This document shows positions 51,757 through 60,585 of a DNA stretch of 64,000 nucleotides, in pieces. Position 1 is the stretch's first letter; the number at the start of each line of letters is the position of its first letter. Below the pieces are notes generated by a model. The model ran no database searches. It had not been told where the DNA came from and worked only from the letters and a program-made list of their open reading frames with translations. The stretch is from the NCBI GenBank assembly GCA_965238305.1, contig CBDEHK010000001.1, positions 4,833,823-4,897,822 of the forward strand, read 5' to 3'. Both the position numbers and the translations under genes were made by a program. The DNA is from CBDCGJ01 sp965238305. Lineage in GTDB: Bacteria; Pseudomonadota; Alphaproteobacteria; GCA-2731375.

Positions 51757-52881
51757 TCAAGCCGTTGCGGCGCGTGTTCGTCGTTGCCGTTCGCTAGCAG
51801 ACTTCAGTTGACCGCAGGCCGCCATGATGTCACGTCCGCGCGGCACTCGCACAGGCGAAGAATAACCGGCCCGATTGACGATATCGGCAAATTTCGCGAT
51901 GGTCTTATCGTCGCTGCATTCGAATTCGCTGCCCGGCCACGGATTGAACGGAATGAGATTAAGCTTCGCCGGAATGCCGGAAATAAGTTTCACCAAAGCC
52001 CGCGCGTCGGCTGGACTGTCATTCACGCCTTTCAGCATTACATATTCAAAAGTAATGCGTCGACCGCCGTTGGTTGGGTAGCGCCGGCAGGCTGCCAGTA
52101 GGTCTTTCAGCGGATATTTTTTGTTGATCGGCACCAGAAAGTCGCGCACGTCATTGCTGACGGCATGCAGCGAAATCGCCAAACCAACGTTTAGATCTTC
52201 GCCGCAACGGTCGATCATCGGCACCACGCCTGAAGTAGAGAGTGTGATGCGCCGGCGCGAAATCGCAATCCCGGCTTCATCCATGACGATCTTCAACGCT
52301 TTGGCGACATTGTCATAATTATAGAGAGGTTCGCCCATGCCCATCATCACAATGTTGGACAGCATGCGTTGATCGTTGGCTTTCGGCCATTCGCCGATCG
52401 AATCCCTGGCCATCATGATCTGTTGCACGATTTCGCTGGCTTCCAAATTCCGCACCAGGCGCTGGGTGCCGGTATGGCAAAACTTGCAAGTCAAGGTGCA
52501 ACCAACTTGCGAGGAGACACAAAGGGCGCCGCGATCTTTTTCGGGGATGAAGACGGTTTCGGCTTCGGTCTTGTCCGCAAACTGCAGCAACCATTTTTGC
52601 GAACGGTCGATAGAGGTCAGGTGGGTCACAATTTCCGGGCGGCCAACCTGGCAATTGACCTGCAATTGGCCGCGCAGTTCTTTGCCAAGATCTGTCATCT
52701 CTTCAAAGTCGGTGACGCCGCGTTTATAGATCCACAACCAAAGCTGATTGGCGCGCATCCGCTGTTTATCAACAGGCACGCCCAGTTCGCCCAATAGCGC
52801 CATCAGTTCGGTCCGGTCCAGGCCGACCAAATCCCGCTTCACCCGCGTTTCACTATGCAGCGTTGTCGCTGTCATCATCAT
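51757..52881 (-). CDS. rlmN: Dual-specificity rRNA/tRNA adenine C2-methyltransferase
   Basis: 374 residues. Radical-SAM cluster C-x3-C-x2-C in TLTCKFCHTGTQRLVRN, MGMGEPLYNYDNVAKALKIV, VGLAISLHAVSNDVRD and the active Cys in GRDIMAACGQL. It methylates C2 of A2503 of 23S rRNA and of A37 in some tRNAs. ATG 52881 was chosen among three neighbouring ATGs. Lies between argG (127-bp gap) and an IalB-like gene. Confidence 0.95.
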   Translation of the reverse strand: MMMTATTLHSETRVKRDLVGLDRTELMALLGELGVPVDKQRMRANQLWLWIYKRGVTDFEEMTDLGKELRGQLQVNCQVGRPEIVTHLTSIDRSQKWLLQFADKTEAETVFIPEKDRGALCVSSQVGCTLTCKFCHTGTQRLVRNLEASEIVQQIMMARDSIGEWPKANDQRMLSNIVMMGMGEPLYNYDNVAKALKIVMDEAGIAISRRRITLSTSGVVPMIDRCGEDLNVGLAISLHAVSNDVRDFLVPINKKYPLKDLLAACRRYPTNGGRRITFEYVMLKGVNDSPADARALVKLISGIPAKLNLIPFNPWPGSEFECSDDKTIAKFADIVNRAGYSSPVRVPRGRDIMAACGQLKSASERQRRTRAATA

Positions 52882-52927
52882 CGTCACTTCTGAAAATGTC
52901 TGGCCGACCAATTAATAATCTTGACGA

Positions 52928-53437
52928 CTATTTTAGGCCGCAAGCTTTACCGATGGCCTTATGGGCCGCCGTAAATCCGGCCAACTCATACTTATCGGTG
53001 GTCTTAGTACCACGAGAAGATAATCCGCGCACGACTAATTTGTTGCCCTTGCGCATAGCGGCAACCAAACTTTCGTCTTCCGCTGCATCATCGGCCCAGG
53101 CAACGTCCTTATCGGTGAAAAGTTTGTATTTTTTGCCATCGATATCGATCGTCACGGAGCTGCCGGTTTTAAAGGTATAGCCAATAATGACCTGCACTTC
53201 GTCTTTGATTTTGCGACCAGGGCGATGGGTGATCAAAAGCCAGATATCATCGCGACGGACTTTTTTCGGCAAGGTATCCACCGGCTTGCCAACCATATAG
53301 CAGGTCTTGCCGGCTTTTTCCTTAAGCTCGAAAGCGCCCCAATGTTTGGGGTTTTGCAACAACGGCTTCGGCGCCGACCAAACAAATGCGGGCCAGACCA
53401 TCAACGTGACGAGCAATAGTAAACAAATACGAATCAT
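52928..53437 (-). CDS. Invasion-associated locus B (IalB) family protein
   Basis: 169 residues. Signal peptide MIRICLLLLVTLMVWPAFVWSA; the remainder, LKEKAGKTCYMVGKPVDTLPKKVRRDDIWLLITHRPGRKIKDEVQVIIGYTFKTGSSVTIDIDGKKYKLFTDKDVAWADDAAEDESLVAAMRKGNKLVVRGLSSRG, fits the IalB family common in alphaproteobacteria, with two conserved cysteines likely forming a disulfide in the periplasm. The name comes from Bartonella; it does not imply virulence here. ATG 53437 is preferred over 53467. Confidence 0.88.
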   Translation of the reverse strand: MIRICLLLLVTLMVWPAFVWSAPKPLLQNPKHWGAFELKEKAGKTCYMVGKPVDTLPKKVRRDDIWLLITHRPGRKIKDEVQVIIGYTFKTGSSVTIDIDGKKYKLFTDKDVAWADDAAEDESLVAAMRKGNKLVVRGLSSRGTKTTDKYELAGFTAAHKAIGKACGLK

Positions 53438-53485
53438 GACACCTAACCTAATAAACAAATATGGCAAATGAAAGAGGCGACGTTC

Positions 53486-53893
53486 TTACCCGACAGTCGC
53501 CGCTTGCCAGCCCGGGTCGAGGAAACATTGAAACTCGATTAGATAACCGTTTGGGTCTTTGGCGAAAAAACAATAGACGTTAAAGTCATCGTGGCGTTCT
53601 GGCGCGCCCTCTGTGGCGATACCGGCTTGTTGAAAGCGTTCATACCAGGCTTCCACGCCGCTTTCCGCTTCACTGACCATGGTAATGACGACACCCTTTG
53701 GCTCCACGTATCGGCCCGGCCGCGCCACACAAACACCCAGGAAACTGTTTTGTGACATCCGCATAATCCGGCAAAGGCCCTGATCAAACACCTGATGCAA
53801 TCCCAGGACCCCGGTATAGAACGTCGCCGTGGCATCCAGATCATCGGTATAAATCCAGGTGACTTGTTGAAAGATCGGGGGATGGTCGGACAT
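53486..53893 (-). CDS. VOC family protein
   Basis: 135 residues. FQQVTWIYTDDLDATATFYTGVLGLHQVFDQG and FNVYCFFAKDPNGYLIEFQCFLDPGW form the paired VOC units with a metal-binding His/Glu pattern possible. Start at MSDHPPIF (53893). Substrate unknown. Divergent from the peroxiredoxin. Confidence 0.86.
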   Translation of the reverse strand: MSDHPPIFQQVTWIYTDDLDATATFYTGVLGLHQVFDQGLCRIMRMSQNSFLGVCVARPGRYVEPKGVVITMVSEAESGVEAWYERFQQAGIATEGAPERHDDFNVYCFFAKDPNGYLIEFQCFLDPGWQAATVG

Positions 53894-54032
53894 ATGATTT
53901 TCCTGTGATATGATGATGGTTATCGCTTGCATCGGAGCAAGCGGGCGACCTATTGTGTGGATTATAACGCTTCTAAACAGGATCAACCTGTATCGGAACC
54001 CTATCTACGCAAAATCAACAAAGGAAACAATC

Positions 54033-54518
54033 ATGACCATCAGTGTCGGCGACAGCATGCCGGAAGGTGTCCTCGTCACCATGGGAGCCGACGGCCCCAG
54101 CCCAATTTCTTCTAATGATCTATTCAGCGGCAAAAAAGTTGTCCTGTTTGGCCTGCCGGGGGCGTTTACGCCGACTTGCTCCGCCAATCATCTGCCGAGT
54201 TACATCGAAAGCGCCGACGCCTTGAAAGCCAAAGGCGTCGATACCATTGCCTGCATGTCGGTCAACGACCCCTTCGTTATGGCAGCCTGGGGTAAAGATC
54301 AGAATGTCGGCGACAATGTCATGATGCTGGCCGACGGTAGTGCGGCTTACACCAATGCGCTGGGCCTTGAACTTGATCTCTCGGCACGTGGCATGGGCGT
54401 TCGCGCCACCCGCTTCTCTCTCGTTGTTGACGACGGCAAGGTAACGGCCATCAATGTCGAAGAAAATCCAGGTGTCATGGAAGTGAGCGGTGCTGCGACT
54501 GTGCTCGACCAAGTGTAA
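54033..54518 (+). CDS. Peroxiredoxin (Prx5-type)
   Basis: 161 residues. VVLFGLPGAFTPTCSANHLPSYIE holds the peroxidatic Cys with the PxxxT/SxxC motif (PGAFTPTCS) of the Prx5/AhpE-like group; no obvious resolving Cys of the classic 2-Cys type. MSVNDPFVMAAWGKDQNV and GVRATRFSLVVDDGKVTAINVEENPGVMEVS are Prx5 hallmarks. Reduces peroxides in the cytoplasm. ATG 54033 rather than 53910; an intrinsic terminator follows. Confidence 0.92.
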   Translation: MTISVGDSMPEGVLVTMGADGPSPISSNDLFSGKKVVLFGLPGAFTPTCSANHLPSYIESADALKAKGVDTIACMSVNDPFVMAAWGKDQNVGDNVMMLADGSAAYTNALGLELDLSARGMGVRATRFSLVVDDGKVTAINVEENPGVMEVSGAATVLDQV

Positions 54519-54546
54519 ATACGCCAAGCAAACCCGCTACAATAGG

Positions 54547-54571
54547 AAAAGGGGGTTTAAAAACCCCTTTT
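54547..54571 (+). terminator. Intrinsic terminator after the peroxiredoxin gene
   Basis: AAAAGGGG pairs with CCCCTTTT across a GTTTAAAAA loop, ending with the T run. Confidence 0.82.
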
Positions 54572-54782
54572 CGATCCTTATATAGGAATTATGTCAAATT
54601 AGCCCGGATACAAATTCCGGCGCGCCGGATCGATCTGCGCGTATAACTTCTTGAACAATTCCGAACCCACACAAATGTGGCAATTTACCACGGAACAGAC
54701 CCCGAATTATTGTATAACTGGGGCGACAAGATAGCTGAGAATACAATCCGGCAATCAGAATAAATAATAGCGAGGAAGAAAA

Positions 54783-55772
54783 ATGGATATGCTTTCAGGT
54801 TCTGTTATCACGGTTGCCGTCTTGGTGATCTTGGCCATCGTCATTGTTTTTGCCGGTGTGAAATCCGTTTCTCAAGGCTGGGAATACACCATCGAACGGT
54901 TCGGTAAATACACCCGATCGCTGGGCCCCGGCCTGCATTTGATTGTCCCAGTGGTCGATCAAATCGGCGCCAAGATCAACATGATGGAACAGGTGATGGA
55001 TGTTCCGACCCAGGAAATCATCACCAAGGATAACGCCATGGTCGCGGTCGACGGCGTGGTTTTTTACCAAGTGCTCGATAGTGCCCAAGCTGCCTATGAA
55101 GTACGCAATCTCGAACTCGCGATCTTAAACCTGGTGATGACCAATATCCGAACGGTGATGGGCTCGATGGATCTAGATGAGCTGTTGAGCAAACGTGACG
55201 AGATCAACGCCCGTCTTTTGACCGTGGTCGATCGGGCGACGGAGCCTTGGGGCGTGAAAGTCACGCGGATCGAAATCAAAGATATCGCGCCGCCGCGCGA
55301 TCTGGTCGAATCAATGGCCCGCCAGATGAAGGCGGAGCGCGAAAAACGGGCTCAAATTCTGGAAGCCGAAGGTCATCGCCAAGCCGAAATTCTGCGCGCA
55401 GAGGGCGACAAACAAGCCGCTATCCTGGATGCCGAAGGCCGCCGTGAAGCTGCCTTCCGGGACGCTGAAGCGCGTGAGCGGGAAGCTGAAGCCGAGGCTA
55501 AGGCAACCGCCGTGGTGTCGGAAGCGATTGCCGCCGGCGACGTTCAGGCGATCAACTATTTCGTCGCGCAAAAATACATCGACACCTTGGGGAACTTCGC
55601 CGAATCACGGAACCAAAAAATCCTCTTTATGCCCTTGGAGGCGTCCAGCGTCATTGGCGCCATCGGCGGTATCAGCGAAATCGCCAGAGAAGCCTTTGGC
55701 AAGGACAATGGCGGGGGCTCCTCCAGTGGTGGTGGGCGCGGTGGTTCCGTCCCCAATAGCGGTGGCGATTAA
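54783..55772 (+). CDS. SPFH/stomatin-like membrane protein (QmcA type)
   Basis: 329 residues. One N-terminal membrane helix (VITVAVLVILAIVIVFAGV), then the SPFH/band-7 domain (FGKYTRSLGPGLHLIVPVVDQIGAKINMMEQVMDVPTQEIITKDNAMVAVDGVVFYQV), coiled-coil (EKRAQILEAEGHRQAEILRAEGDKQAAILDAEGRREAAFRDAEAREREAEAEAKA) and a glycine-serine tail. SPFH proteins form microdomains and often work with NfeD, as here (17 bp downstream). GAGGAAG precedes the ATG. Confidence 0.92.
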   Translation: MDMLSGSVITVAVLVILAIVIVFAGVKSVSQGWEYTIERFGKYTRSLGPGLHLIVPVVDQIGAKINMMEQVMDVPTQEIITKDNAMVAVDGVVFYQVLDSAQAAYEVRNLELAILNLVMTNIRTVMGSMDLDELLSKRDEINARLLTVVDRATEPWGVKVTRIEIKDIAPPRDLVESMARQMKAEREKRAQILEAEGHRQAEILRAEGDKQAAILDAEGRREAAFRDAEAREREAEAEAKATAVVSEAIAAGDVQAINYFVAQKYIDTLGNFAESRNQKILFMPLEASSVIGAIGGISEIAREAFGKDNGGGSSSGGGRGGSVPNSGGD

Positions 55773-55789
55773 GAACGGAGAACTGAACG

Positions 55790-56257
55790 ATGGAGATCAT
55801 TCAATTCGTTGAAGGCTTAGGGTTCTGGGCCTGGTTTATTGCCGGCCTCGCCCTGGTCATCCTAGAAGTCTTAGTCTCCGGCGCGGTGCTGTTATGGCTC
55901 GGGGTGGCGGCCTTTGTCGTCGGCGCCATCACCTTTTTTGTGCCGGAACTTGACTGGCGCTATCAGTTCACCCTGTTCGCGATTCTGTCCGTCGTCAGTA
56001 TATTTGTCACCCGCAAATACATGAAGAAAAAATCCGACGCAGCGCCGGAGACAAAACTAAACCGGCGCGGGCATCACTATGTCGGCCGTGAATTCACCTT
56101 GAGTGAAGCCATCACCGACGGCATTGGCCGCATTGATATCGACGACGGCGCCTGGCGCATCCGCGGCCCCAACCTTGCGGCCGGGGCCCGCGTCAAAGTC
56201 ACCGGCGCCGACGGTACAGTGTTGATCGTCGAAGCGATATCCGGCGACCCCAATTAA
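55790..56257 (+). CDS. NfeD-like membrane protein
   Basis: 155 residues. Two or three membrane helices (GFWAWFIAGLALVILEVLVSGAVLLWLGVAAFVVGAITFFVPELDW...FTLFAILSVVSIFVTRKYMKK) and a C-terminal OB-fold (LNRRGHHYVGREFTLSEAITDGIGRIDIDDGAWRIRGPNLAAGARVKVTGADGTVLIVE). NfeD proteins pair with stomatin/SPFH proteins. Overlaps the DUF4197 gene by 4 bp at the 3' end. Confidence 0.92.
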   Translation: MEIIQFVEGLGFWAWFIAGLALVILEVLVSGAVLLWLGVAAFVVGAITFFVPELDWRYQFTLFAILSVVSIFVTRKYMKKKSDAAPETKLNRRGHHYVGREFTLSEAITDGIGRIDIDDGAWRIRGPNLAAGARVKVTGADGTVLIVEAISGDPN

Positions 56258-57060
56258 GACCCGAACACTTTCGACAAAATATCGGTGGTGCGAGCGGCAG
56301 GGTTGTTGCGGATGGCGGCTTCTTCCTTGCCGATATAATAGAAGATGCCTTTGATCGATTTGACTGTGGCATGTTCGGTTAGATCAGCCTTGATATCCGG
56401 CGCCAGGGGTATCTCGCTATATTCGCCCACCAAGCTGTCATAGGCTTTGATCGCGCCGACATCCTGTAGGGATTTATCCACGATCGGGCGAATAACGTCC
56501 CGCAAATCGGCCGTGGTGGTGCGTTGGAAATATTGCGTCGCCGCATCATCTGGGCCATTCAGGATAGCGCGGGCATCTTCAAAGCTCATGGCATTGATCG
56601 CGTTCAGAAAAATTTCCTGGGTCTTTGGCGCGGCTTCTTCGGCGGCCCGATTCAATTTCAACTCAACATCATCGGCCATCTCCGAGAGGCCAAATTTACG
56701 CATATAGTCCTGCGCTTGGCGCATGCTTTTAGGCAGCGGTATGTGGATATTTTCATCCAGATTGAAGCCGTCGGCGGTGCCAACTTGGCCGAGCACCCGT
56801 TCAGTGCCGACTTTCAAGGCATCGATCAATCCGGCGTTGACATCGCCATCACTTAGGTCCGCCCCCAAATTCGAAGACGAAGACGCTGGTTCAGCGGTCT
56901 TAGTTGTCTCCTTGGTCTTAGTTGTCTCCGTCTCGGTCTTCGTTGATGTCGCCCCTTCGACGGCTTTTTTAATATCATCCAATGCGTTGCCGGCACCCGC
57001 CGGGCCAACTGTCAATAATGTCAACGCTGACACCATAATAAAATAAGCCATACGCGGCAT
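56254..57060 (-). CDS. DUF4197 family exported protein
   Basis: 268 residues from ATG 57060, with GGGAGGG seven bases upstream; the frame is open to 57351 but upstream codons are noncoding. Signal peptide MPRMAYFIMVSALTLLTVGPAGAG. A low-complexity Thr/Lys/Glu linker (TKTETETTKTKETTKT) reflecting a small direct DNA repeat near 56895-56945, then the DUF4197 domain (LIDALKVGTERVLGQVGTADGFNLDENIHIPLPKSMRQAQ ... MSFEDARAILNGPDDAATQYFQRTT). Function unknown; periplasmic. Confidence 0.88.
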   Translation of the reverse strand: MPRMAYFIMVSALTLLTVGPAGAGNALDDIKKAVEGATSTKTETETTKTKETTKTAEPASSSSNLGADLSDGDVNAGLIDALKVGTERVLGQVGTADGFNLDENIHIPLPKSMRQAQDYMRKFGLSEMADDVELKLNRAAEEAAPKTQEIFLNAINAMSFEDARAILNGPDDAATQYFQRTTTADLRDVIRPIVDKSLQDVGAIKAYDSLVGEYSEIPLAPDIKADLTEHATVKSIKGIFYYIGKEEAAIRNNPAARTTDILSKVFGS

Positions 57061-57165
57061 CGAAAACCCTCCCATTTCTATTTTATCAGCAACAATGTCG
57101 CCAAATTGATTTTGTCCAAAGACTAATAGTAGAGAGGTATTGCGAAAAATTTCGCAAGTCAACTG

Positions 57166-57192
57166 TTGACAATAAGGTACCAATGTACCAAT
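57166..57192 (+). promoter_or_regulatory. Promoter and tandem operator-like repeat before a ribbon-helix-helix-like gene
   Basis: A consensus -35 box TTGACA (57166-57171) is followed by a perfect tandem direct repeat GTACCAATGTACCAAT (57177-57192). The repeat spans the spacer and the expected -10 region. A start codon at 57201 lies 9 bases later, suggesting a leaderless message controlled by a protein binding the repeat, plausibly the product itself. Confidence 0.55.
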
Positions 57193-57200
57193 ATACAAAA

Positions 57201-57458
57201 ATGACAAACTCAATCGAACGAGTGCAGACCGGTGTTCGCCTGGAAAAACGGCTGTTGAAAGTCTTGAAAGGCGTGGCGGAGCATTTGGATCTGTCGCTTG
57301 GAGATTTATTGGAAGGCATGGCACTGCATTGTTTTGAGAACAAACCGCCATTTTCTCCCGAAACCCTGAAAAAAATTGCCCAGCTGAAAGACGTCTATGA
57401 CTTGGATTTGGACGCCACTCATAGTCACAAACTCATGGAAACCGGAACGGAAAAATGA
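57201..57458 (+). CDS. Small ribbon-helix-helix-like protein
   Basis: 85 residues from ATG 57201 (a first ATG at 57183 lies inside the promoter repeat). RVQTGVRLEKRLLKVLKGVAEHLDLSLGDLLEGMALHCF has the strand-helix-helix pattern of RHH DNA-binding proteins; the rest is a charged helical tail. It is preceded by an operator-like tandem repeat, which suggests autoregulation. It overlaps the next gene by 4 bp (ATGA), an antitoxin-like layout, but the partner is not a recognised toxin. Confidence 0.65.
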   Translation: MTNSIERVQTGVRLEKRLLKVLKGVAEHLDLSLGDLLEGMALHCFENKPPFSPETLKKIAQLKDVYDLDLDATHSHKLMETGTEK

Positions 57459-57841
57459 CCCCCGAACAATCGAAACTTCGACATTCCTTCGAAACTCATA
57501 CGTTGGATGCAAGCGCATTTCGTCACCTGGACCATGTCCAAGTCGCGTATGAGATGCTGAGCGCCTATAGTTTTATCGAAGCCAGTGCAAAATACGCAGA
57601 AAATATCGGCACTATTGCGACAAAAGCCGGGGTGCCGCACAAATTCAACGCGACCATCACCTTCGCATTTTTGAGCCTGATCGCAGAACGCATGGACGTG
57701 ACAGAGCATACAAATTATGAGGAATTTATCGCCCAAAACCAGGATATTTTGTCGAAAAATGTCCTGGCAAAATGGTATTCGCCAGAACGGCTCAGCTCGG
57801 ATCTGGCGCGTAATGTATTTCTGTTGCCGGATGTAAATTAG
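57455..57841 (+). CDS. Partner of the RHH-like gene, unknown function
   Basis: 128 residues of a family I only partly recognise from proteobacteria: FETHTLDASAFRHLDHVQVAYEML, KAGVPHKFNATITFAFLSLIAERMD, and a C-terminal WYSPERLSSDLARNVFLLPD. The HxDH...HKFNATIT histidines could bind a metal. Starts inside the upstream gene's stop. Conserved domain, function unknown. Confidence 0.7.
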   Translation: MTPEQSKLRHSFETHTLDASAFRHLDHVQVAYEMLSAYSFIEASAKYAENIGTIATKAGVPHKFNATITFAFLSLIAERMDVTEHTNYEEFIAQNQDILSKNVLAKWYSPERLSSDLARNVFLLPDVN

Positions 57842-57951
57842 TCCAGCCAACCACATACAACCAAATTCCTGGCAAAAATTGGTTGCTTAATATGATTGCA
57901 GATCACCCTCAGAACAATTATTAGTATAACAGTAATCTAACGTTAGGTAGC

Positions 57952-58131
57952 TTGCAATCGGGGCAGAAATTTGAATTGACTGACAATCCATTTGCACAAA
58001 CAAACGATAAAAAGGTGTTTGAGATTCTCTACTCTGATCGCGGAGCGCTCCGTCACGGTTCTTCACCTTATATTGTTGCGAAAGGCCACGAGCAATATTG
58101 TGATGCCGAAAGTGGAATATCCTGGGAATGA
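57952..58131 (+). CDS. Small conserved-looking frame without ATG, possibly a gene or 5'-truncated remnant
   Basis: A 60-codon frame starting at TTG 57952 (AGGT five bases upstream) reads MQSGQKFELTDNPFAQ, then TNDKKVFEILYSDRGALRHG and SSPYIVAKGHEQYCDAES, ending at a TGA at 58129. The frame is open upstream only to a TAG at 57922. Amino-acid composition and codon choice look coding. It lies directly before the M48 peptidase gene (27 bp gap). Either a TTG-started gene of 59 residues or the tail of a gene that has lost its front. Confidence 0.45.
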   Translation: MQSGQKFELTDNPFAQTNDKKVFEILYSDRGALRHGSSPYIVAKGHEQYCDAESGISWE

Positions 58132-58158
58132 GTATGTTGCTCATCAGGCGTATTTGAC

Positions 58159-58851
58159 ATGACTGAGGAAAACCACGAAACGGCTGAAGAGATCGGCGAT
58201 GTAATTCTTGCTGCTTTCAAGGAAAACGCCATTGTTGAATCTGAACCCTGGGCGATAGAGCGTGTCGAACGCGTACTAAAGCGATTGCACGAAGCGCGGA
58301 AGCTAAAGAACAAATTTCGTGTCGTTATTCCTTGGATCCAGGAACCCACAGCGTTTACCGCACCGGGTCGTTATATCTTTGTTTCGCGATCACTGTTTCA
58401 GCTCTGCGATAGTGACGATATGTTTGCCATGCTTGTCGGGCACGAGATATCGCATCACGATCTAGGACATATCAAAGTGTTCCCAGACTGGTTCAAATAT
58501 TTAACAAACTTGGATATGCAGGTCTTAACGCTCACCCTATACCGCGTTGTGGAAATGCGCATTTATCAAGTCGAACAGGAATGCGACGCTGATCGTAATG
58601 GGTTAGAACTTTGCCTAAAAGCTGGCTACGACGGAGAAAAATGTGTTGAGTTTTTCAACAAGCTTGAAAAGTTAGCTTTGGACATGGGAGCGGTTGAATC
58701 TGCGTACGGAGCAGGTAATGGTGAAGAGTCAAATTCTATGAGCGCTAAATTCCGACAATGGCTCAACGAGATGAAACGTGGCTATTTGCCTATCCGAGAA
58801 CGACGAAACTTACTTCTGGAATACCTGCAACAATCAAAGCGCGAAGTTTAA
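58159..58851 (+). CDS. M48 family metallopeptidase
   Basis: 230 residues. HEISHHDLGH carries the HExxH zinc site and EQECDADRNGLELCLKAGYD the third ligand (Glu of ExxxD). The N-terminus FRVVIPWIQEPTAFTAPGRYIFVSRSLFQLCDSDDMFAMLVG is as in M48/HtpX-BepA catalytic cores. There is no signal peptide or membrane helix, so it may be cytoplasmic, unlike BepA or HtpX. Lower GC than neighbours, suggesting transfer. Confidence 0.85.
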   Translation: MTEENHETAEEIGDVILAAFKENAIVESEPWAIERVERVLKRLHEARKLKNKFRVVIPWIQEPTAFTAPGRYIFVSRSLFQLCDSDDMFAMLVGHEISHHDLGHIKVFPDWFKYLTNLDMQVLTLTLYRVVEMRIYQVEQECDADRNGLELCLKAGYDGEKCVEFFNKLEKLALDMGAVESAYGAGNGEESNSMSAKFRQWLNEMKRGYLPIRERRNLLLEYLQQSKREV

Positions 58852-58898
58852 AGCCACAAATCAATACCGGAGGATCGACACATCGTTGCCGTAGATGT

Positions 58899-60368
58899 CT
58901 AATCCGGCCAACCGCCCTTGGCGCGTTGCAACAAATCGAATTCACGGGCATTGCGGGGGCCATAAGTTTGGTGACTTGGGTTCGGTGTTTCCAGATATTC
59001 GGCTTTTGTCGCGCCCACTGGGTCAAGTTCTGTCTTGCGCTTGATCGCGTCGACATCAACACCATAAACGCTTGCCGCATTGAGGCCGAAGACCTTTTGT
59101 TTTTGTACCGCGTCGAGCGCAGGATAGTTGTATTTATCCTGCAATTCATTGGAAATCTTGAAGGCGCGAAAGGCCTGGATTTGATCCTGGGGGGAGCCAT
59201 ACCAAATCGAATCCGTGCCCCACAGCAGGCGGTCTTGTCCGACATATTTCATCAATTTACCCAAGGTGTGCGCCGCCGCGGTCGGATCGCGCATCAGGAT
59301 GCGCCAGGTACTGCCCAATTCCGCATAGACATTGCTGTTTGGCGCAATGCCATTGTCCTGCATGCTTTTGATCAAAGTGTTGACGCCGCGGGCCGCATTC
59401 GCCGGATCGTAAGCCCCTTCCCGCGTATCGGTCTCTAACCCGGAATGATAGATGATAAAATTAACGTCCGGAAACAGCTTCGCTGCGCGACCAACATCAG
59501 CGCAATCGGTGAATTTCGGCGATAGGTTGGAAAAAGTCAGGCCCTTATGAATGCAGATATTGCGGATGCCAAGGGCGCGGGCTTTTTCAATAAATGGAAT
59601 GCCAACCTTGGGATCGTCCAGAGCCCAGCCGGTCCCTAAAGGTCCCCACTGGGTGTAACATTTCCAAGCCGCGATATTCCAATTCGCTGCCGCCTGCTCC
59701 ATTCCATCCAATTGTTTTTCAAGCGGTGGTAGGTTCGGCAAGACCATGGCGTGCAGTAACAATCGGCGGCCGTCGCCAAGTGCATTCACCAGATCGCGGG
59801 TGCGCGAGGCCTCTTCCAACGACAGGGGATTGCGGTCCATTGGGGCGGGGACAAAACTCATCACCGCCATGGTGGTATCGCTATCGTAGAAGACTTCTTT
59901 GATATAATGTTCGGCTGAATAACAATCGACCGGATCGCTTTCTCCGCAAGACCCTTGCGGCCACCATTTCAATATTCTTTCCCAGCCGCGTGATCTCGGT
60001 TTTTGCCGCCAGGCGCCGGTGTTTTCGATCATGTGGGTTTGCACGTCGAAAATAAACTCATCACCGGCCAGGCTGGAGGCCGCCGCAGCCTGATCCAAGG
60101 GCGCTTCCGCCGGCAGGTCAAAACTGCCACCGAGATTGCTGCGGGCGGCAAATGCAGTATTGAAGGTTGCCAAAGTGGTCGCGACACCACAAAGACTATT
60201 CAGAAAATGACGGCGGTTGAGCCCGGATCGACGGGCGTTGTCGCTTAGCCTTTGGACCGCCAATTCGTTGGCCCGCTGCAATGTCGGCCCCAGGATGAGC
60301 GGGCGATATTCGCCATTGGAAGTGCTATCGATCTTCACAGGTAATCGAGGATAATCGTCGTCTTTCAT
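58899..60368 (-). CDS. Tat-exported amidohydrolase family protein
   Basis: 489 residues. A twin-arginine signal (NRRHFLNSLCGVATTLATFNTAFA) begins about residue 51, after an unusual long N-region. The body is a metal-dependent amidohydrolase_2 TIM barrel: FIFDVQTHMIE (HxH-like), IRNICIHKGL, VNFIIYHSGLETD and DRLLWGTDSIWYG (last metal Asp). Probably a periplasmic decarboxylase or hydrolase; substrate unknown. Confidence 0.84.
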   Translation of the reverse strand: MKDDDYPRLPVKIDSTSNGEYRPLILGPTLQRANELAVQRLSDNARRSGLNRRHFLNSLCGVATTLATFNTAFAARSNLGGSFDLPAEAPLDQAAAASSLAGDEFIFDVQTHMIENTGAWRQKPRSRGWERILKWWPQGSCGESDPVDCYSAEHYIKEVFYDSDTTMAVMSFVPAPMDRNPLSLEEASRTRDLVNALGDGRRLLLHAMVLPNLPPLEKQLDGMEQAAANWNIAAWKCYTQWGPLGTGWALDDPKVGIPFIEKARALGIRNICIHKGLTFSNLSPKFTDCADVGRAAKLFPDVNFIIYHSGLETDTREGAYDPANAARGVNTLIKSMQDNGIAPNSNVYAELGSTWRILMRDPTAAAHTLGKLMKYVGQDRLLWGTDSIWYGSPQDQIQAFRAFKISNELQDKYNYPALDAVQKQKVFGLNAASVYGVDVDAIKRKTELDPVGATKAEYLETPNPSHQTYGPRNAREFDLLQRAKGGWPD

Positions 60369-60585
60369 AGCTCACCTCTTCGTCGCAGGCGCAAGTCTAT
60401 CAATATGAAGCGTAAAAATCCACGCTGGCCGGAGATGCCGCTGGAAATTTCCATGCATGCAACGTAGACTAAATGACCACTTCAATAGTGATAATTTTTA
60501 CCTATATATCAATCCGTTAAGCAATGGTCCGCCGGTGGGGAATTCTTTGGTGTGACCGTCAGTTTCGAGAGCAAACAGGTAAAAA

